Below, in pieces: positions 31,029 to 34,984 of a stretch of 34,984 nt of DNA (position 1 is its first letter; each line of letters opens with the position of its first letter). The translations under genes and the position numbers were made by a program. Source of the stretch: Patescibacteria group bacterium. Its GTDB lineage: Bacteria > Patescibacteriota > Microgenomatia > Levybacterales > UBA12049. Under the pieces are notes generated by a model that did no database searches, was not told the origin of the DNA, and saw only the letters and a program-made list of their open reading frames with translations. The DNA is taken from positions 1-34,984 of the forward strand of contig JAMCYD010000029.1 of the NCBI GenBank assembly GCA_023473785.1, read 5' to 3'.

Positions 31029-33926
31029 ATGCCAGAGCCCGGACAGACAGAGGCAGGAACTGGAAGAGCAGACGCTCGCAGTCGGACCCTTAAAAAACAT
31101 GCACCAGAAAATCCACTTACCAGACAAGTAGACCGGGTGCAAAATCAAGAATTGCGAGCTTTTGCAACTGATTTTCAAAGCAGAGTAGAAAAAGCCCCTC
31201 TTTCTGAATGGTCAACAGAAGATCTTAGTAGCGAATATTTACGTCTCCAAGCATTAACAGCAAGGCTCGCAAGTACAGGGGATTTTAGTCAAAGAGAAAG
31301 AGTTTCAGCTGACGCTGCTCCGCTTAGTAGAGCTATCATCGAGCAATTAGAGAAAAAGGGAGTTGATTTAAAAGAACTATTTCTTAAGTCAGCGGAGCAA
31401 GCAGGAAAAGCAGGAATCTCAATAAGAAGTATTGGAGCAGCCACATTAACTCCTGCAGATTTCCCAGACCCAATATTACAGCATATAGTATCAGAATTAA
31501 ATGCCGAAGTAGGCAGGGTGGGTATTGGAAGCTTGATTGATATAAGATATGCACATGAGCAACGCTTAAGGGTAAGAGATTTACTAGACCAGGGATTGGT
31601 AAATCCAGATCAGGCAAATAATTTAATAAACGAGTTGAATAAATGGATTGCAGAATCTGCTCGGGAACAGCACGGAGATACCCTAAGTACGCTGCTTGAG
31701 GACGTTAGAAATAGTCCTGAGGGAGATAGGGAAGAAAAAATGATGCAAATTCTTAGAGGAATCTCACCTCATACGAATGGATTACCACCAGAGCTAGTTA
31801 TTGAAGTCATAAAGCTTGATGGAGCACTTGACTATTTAGTTAATAGGATAATCGCACAGCCTTTGGATGCAGAGACAAGTGACTATAGGTTGAGTTTTTA
31901 TGGAGGAATAAATCTTGAGCAAATCAAAGATATTTTAAAGGCGGAAGGGCAAAAAGATTCTGCGATGCAAGAAAGATATCAGAAGGTGTTATTTGTATCT
32001 GAAGCAGTTAGCTTATTTCATAATATGAATCTTCTTATCGTTACGGGAAATTTGGAAGGTTTCGTAAATGGGTCAAGAGGAATTACTCCTCAACAGCTAC
32101 AAGCACTACAGAATGTAAGAGGTGTGTCCAGCGTTATGAGAATTTTTAATGAGGAATTTCAAAGAATTCTCTCAAGGGATAAGTATATAAATGATGCTAA
32201 TTATGATGAAATTATGGGAAGTAGAGGAGTCGCTACGGAAAGAAATCCAAGAAAGCCCGGAACAGTAGAGAAAAGATTTCAAGATCTTATAAACAATAAA
32301 GTTGAGGAGCCTATGGAGGAGTGGGAAGTTAAATGGGCAGTTAACTCAGGAAAACTTTTGTTTAATCTTACTCTAAGAGCCGCAGAGCAAATCTCACTTG
32401 GAGAAGTGCAAAAAGGGGATGAGCAATGGGGTTCTATTCCTCAGGAATCTGCTGCGAGACTTATGAACTGGATGGGCTGGACAGGGTTTAGGTTTATGAT
32501 ATCTGAAAGTCGGGGAGGAATGGTCCTAGCGAGAATGGCACAGGATAATTTCCAGAGAGAACGCGGGGAGTATGGATATAGTGATATTTCCATAGAAACA
32601 TTAGGTGGAAAGAAAATTGAAGACTTTGAATTATCCTCAATGTCTGGAGTAAGCGGTATTTGGAGCTCATGGAGACAGAATTTAATTATTCTTAAAAATC
32701 TTAAGGTTGAAATAGACAATTTTAGAGGAAGCACATTTAGTGGTAATCTTAGAGATTTTATAAAGCAAGCAGGTGAAAAAAATCCGGAAGGACTAAGGGA
32801 GGTTTACTTAGAGAAAGATTCTGCGGGAAATTACACACTTAGAAAAGAAATAAACACTGCTCTTGGAATATTATTGAAACATGGTTCAATTACACCCGTT
32901 GAAACAGACTCTGCGGAAATGAGAAAAGCAAAAGAAGATGTAAGAATTGCTATATGGAAAAGAGTTGCTGAAGATAATCCACTGGCAGTCGCACCGCTTT
33001 TACACAATACAAAGCTAAAAGGAAAAGAAGCATTATTTTTGTCAGATGACGGAACTAAAGATGGGGAAACCAAGGTTTGGGATTCATTAACTGAAAAATT
33101 AAGCACTCTTCACGAGATAAGAATGCAAAGGATAAAAAATGGACAGCCTATAAGTCTTAGCGATTTAATAACCGAGCAGGATGCTCAGGAGAGAGGAATA
33201 AAATTAGATACGAATGAGAAGAAATTACTAGAGCACATAAGAACAACCGGTCAAAACTTCGCTGGGGAATTTGCAAATGTTAGATTTGCGTTTAATCCAT
33301 TCATGAACGACGTATTATTTGAAAATATTAATTATGCAGAAGCAGGAGCACAATTCTATGGCAGAAGAGTGGGAAGCGATCTTCCCTCCCATAATAATAC
33401 GTATAATGAGTTTGTAAAGCTTATGGATAATCCAGGAGGCACATCTTTAGAAGACGCATTAAAAGTTCTTCATGGCATGGTTCAAGCAATGGGAACTCCT
33501 CAGGGGATAGAATTTGGACAAGACAGAATACTTCCATTCCTTGAAGCATATATAAGATTTACAGAAGAGGGTGGACAAAATACTGGAGTATTAAGATGGC
33601 TTGAGAAAGATGCAATATGGTCTGGTATTAGAAAATTAACCAGAGCTCCAAATTCTTTGGCTCAGCAGTTTAGTGGGCCTGAGGGACTTGGCTTAAACGA
33701 GTTGGACATGAGGAGAGCATTAGATACGGCTCATCATATGGGAATATTAAGAAGTGAAAGACACAAAGATGGTGAGTTATTATGGACTGATACTTATGAA
33801 AAGATGAGAAAGAAGTTTAGACTGCAATTAGGCTGGCTTTTGGCAGGACTTTTAAGAGACATCATACCATTATTTGCAGCTGGAGCACTATTTGAGTTTG
33901 GTCAGAAGGCAACAAAAGAAAAGTAG
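31029..33926 (+). CDS. Large helical protein with C-terminal membrane anchor, unknown function
   Basis: 965 residues from the ATG at 31029. AGAGGAG (31014-31020) lies eight bases upstream, the best ribosome site in the window, so I prefer it over the in-frame ATG at 30915, which has none. The protein is mostly charged helices and has no motif I recognise. A hydrophobic segment near the end (LGWLLAGLLRDIIPLFAAGALF) suggests a tail anchor with most of the chain in the cytoplasm. Its start MPEPGQTEAG resembles the start MPEAEGEAG of the giant GT9 protein. Placed between regulator and VirB6-like genes, a scaffold role for the secretion machine is possible but unproven. Confidence 0.75.
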   Translation: MPEPGQTEAGTGRADARSRTLKKHAPENPLTRQVDRVQNQELRAFATDFQSRVEKAPLSEWSTEDLSSEYLRLQALTARLASTGDFSQRERVSADAAPLSRAIIEQLEKKGVDLKELFLKSAEQAGKAGISIRSIGAATLTPADFPDPILQHIVSELNAEVGRVGIGSLIDIRYAHEQRLRVRDLLDQGLVNPDQANNLINELNKWIAESAREQHGDTLSTLLEDVRNSPEGDREEKMMQILRGISPHTNGLPPELVIEVIKLDGALDYLVNRIIAQPLDAETSDYRLSFYGGINLEQIKDILKAEGQKDSAMQERYQKVLFVSEAVSLFHNMNLLIVTGNLEGFVNGSRGITPQQLQALQNVRGVSSVMRIFNEEFQRILSRDKYINDANYDEIMGSRGVATERNPRKPGTVEKRFQDLINNKVEEPMEEWEVKWAVNSGKLLFNLTLRAAEQISLGEVQKGDEQWGSIPQESAARLMNWMGWTGFRFMISESRGGMVLARMAQDNFQRERGEYGYSDISIETLGGKKIEDFELSSMSGVSGIWSSWRQNLIILKNLKVEIDNFRGSTFSGNLRDFIKQAGEKNPEGLREVYLEKDSAGNYTLRKEINTALGILLKHGSITPVETDSAEMRKAKEDVRIAIWKRVAEDNPLAVAPLLHNTKLKGKEALFLSDDGTKDGETKVWDSLTEKLSTLHEIRMQRIKNGQPISLSDLITEQDAQERGIKLDTNEKKLLEHIRTTGQNFAGEFANVRFAFNPFMNDVLFENINYAEAGAQFYGRRVGSDLPSHNNTYNEFVKLMDNPGGTSLEDALKVLHGMVQAMGTPQGIEFGQDRILPFLEAYIRFTEEGGQNTGVLRWLEKDAIWSGIRKLTRAPNSLAQQFSGPEGLGLNELDMRRALDTAHHMGILRSERHKDGELLWTDTYEKMRKKFRLQLGWLLAGLLRDIIPLFAAGALFEFGQKATKEK

Positions 33927-33935
33927 CCTATATTA

Positions 33936-34984
33936 TTAAAATCTAAAAGTGTTCCTGAGAAGCCCTGTCCATCCTCCTCTTTGTCCGGGAGTTTGTATCT
34001 TAGTAAAGTAGGCAGCTGTACTTCTTCCAGCACCCATTGGCACACTAGCTCCTACTCCAATTGCGGCACCGACTGTAGATAGATCAATCTTAGGAGCCTT
34101 AAGAGCTGCTTTCATCATGTTGACAATATTGGGAGTAGCGAGGATTATTCCAAGTCCAATAAGCGCGCCGATTGCCTTTGTGTCTGATGGGTTAGCAATA
34201 AGAGGAGGGACAAACTGTCCGGTTGTCTGCGTCGATCCAAAAGCATCAATAAAAACTCTTGCTATGAGAAACATTACAATTGTTGCAGGAAAAGCTGCGA
34301 GATTGGCTACGATATCCCTGATCCAGGTATTAAAGCTTAATTGGCTTCCCGGAAAAAGGCCTGCTACGACCCAAAAGGGCGCAAAAACCACATCTAAAAG
34401 AATCATAACGTATGCTGATATAAGTGCGAACCAGAGCCGAATCAGCGCCCAAAGAATAGCAATCGAGATAATCAGAAAAGCAATAGTTGAAGCAACAAAC
34501 CCTACAATTGTCTTTGCGAAAAGAAAGCCTGCAGCTCCTCCTACGAGACCGCCTACAACAGCACCTACAGTATTGCCAATAGTCCATCCCGCAGCAGTAC
34601 CTGTGCCTGGCGCTCCAAATATTGTTCCTAGGGCAGCCCCTCCGATCCCAAATACCGTCTTGAAGACGCCACCGGCTTTTTTCCCGATAGCTTGCCCGAC
34701 AAATCCACCGATTAATCCAACTATGACTTTCCCCGGCGGATTATCGGCAAGGGGAGCAATAAAATTTCCAACTGATTTTGCAGGTTTCCACGCAATATCA
34801 GCAAGTCCGAGCTGTAGTCCGAGCTTTTCTCCTCCCCCGCCCATATTGTTTGCAGCCTCAATAGGATTAGAGGATTGAGCTATCTTCATCACTGTATCTT
34901 CTTTCTGTAAATTTGGATCAGCAGACGTAATTACATTTCCTGTTAAGTAAATAGATGTATACATAATATCGATTAAAAAGCCTG
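33936..34984 (-). CDS. VirB6/TrbL-like T4SS channel protein, 5' end cut by window
   Basis: The frame stays open to the right edge (six more codons before the ATG at 34964, reading GFLIDI), so the true start is likely outside. At least 342 residues are visible. Gly/Ala-rich segments (about 65-150) and several long hydrophobic helices (VGFVASTIAFLIISIAILWA, VMILLDVVFAPFWVVAGLF, ATIVMFLIARVFIDAF) match the VirB6/TrbL family of inner-membrane channel components. The C-terminus is basic and Gly-rich (GQRGGWTGLLRNTFRF). It completes, with VirB4, PrgI and the pilins, a minimal T4SS set. It converges on the 965-residue gene with nine bases between. Confidence 0.82.
   Translation of the reverse strand, partial: GFLIDIMYTSIYLTGNVITSADPNLQKEDTVMKIAQSSNPIEAANNMGGGGEKLGLQLGLADIAWKPAKSVGNFIAPLADNPPGKVIVGLIGGFVGQAIGKKAGGVFKTVFGIGGAALGTIFGAPGTGTAAGWTIGNTVGAVVGGLVGGAAGFLFAKTIVGFVASTIAFLIISIAILWALIRLWFALISAYVMILLDVVFAPFWVVAGLFPGSQLSFNTWIRDIVANLAAFPATIVMFLIARVFIDAFGSTQTTGQFVPPLIANPSDTKAIGALIGLGIILATPNIVNMMKAALKAPKIDLSTVGAAIGVGASVPMGAGRSTAAYFTKIQTPGQRGGWTGLLRNTFRF

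Noticed and set aside
34117..34878. 253-codon plus-strand open frame, Pro/Ala-rich
   Set aside because: It is the antisense image of the Gly/Ala-rich VirB6-like gene. Its composition is explained by that.

Overview
The window looks like part of a Patescibacteria (Candidate Phyla Radiation) chromosome, probably from the Microgenomates side. The evidence is content only: DUF4012 and DUF5663 proteins, short T4SS-type pilin paralogs, PrgI/TraC-like/VirB4 genes, four-helix-bundle proteins, tight packing and AT-rich DNA. TGA is used as a stop (for example in the ATGA overlaps), so this is not a UGA-recoding Gracilibacteria/SR1 lineage. No rRNA, tRNA or CRISPR array was seen.

Layout. 1-1180 is the 5' part of valS, running off the left edge. 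1334-7747 is a minus-strand run, read right to left: rpmH, rnpA, yidD, yidC, khpB (jag-like), a Wzy/WaaL-type polysaccharide ligase, an RNase HI and a DUF4012 envelope protein. dnaA (7919-9259) and dnaN (9412-10530) diverge from it. Perfect and near-perfect DnaA boxes lie on both sides of dnaA, and the dnaA-dnaN gap is the best oriC candidate.

10532-17223 is a minus-strand secretion operon: PrgI (with an extra coiled coil and Ig-like C-terminus), a TraC-like protein, the VirB4 ATPase, a lysozyme-like/M23/YkuD three-domain wall enzyme, and a membrane-anchored protein of unknown function. A small plus-strand pair follows (nucleotidyltransferase and CxxS glutaredoxin-like protein). Then come a kinase-like protein, a 1612-residue protein ending in a GT9 glycosyltransferase domain, a DUF5663 protein, and a divergent M50-like membrane protein.

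26152-28476 encodes four pilin-like proteins, one with a large exported N-terminal part. 28518-30837 holds two four-helix-bundle genes around an NTPase-winged-helix regulator, with several inverted or tandem repeats. The window ends with a 965-residue protein of unknown function and the 3' part of a VirB6/TrbL-like channel gene.

Inferred theme: a surface T4SS-like machine (VirB4, VirB6, PrgI, pilins, wall remodelling) with nearby envelope-modification genes, placed next to the origin. No VirD4 coupling protein or relaxase is visible, so uptake or export is as likely as conjugation. A second theme is promoter design: several genes have a -10 box only 6-7 nt before the start codon, which predicts leaderless mRNAs.
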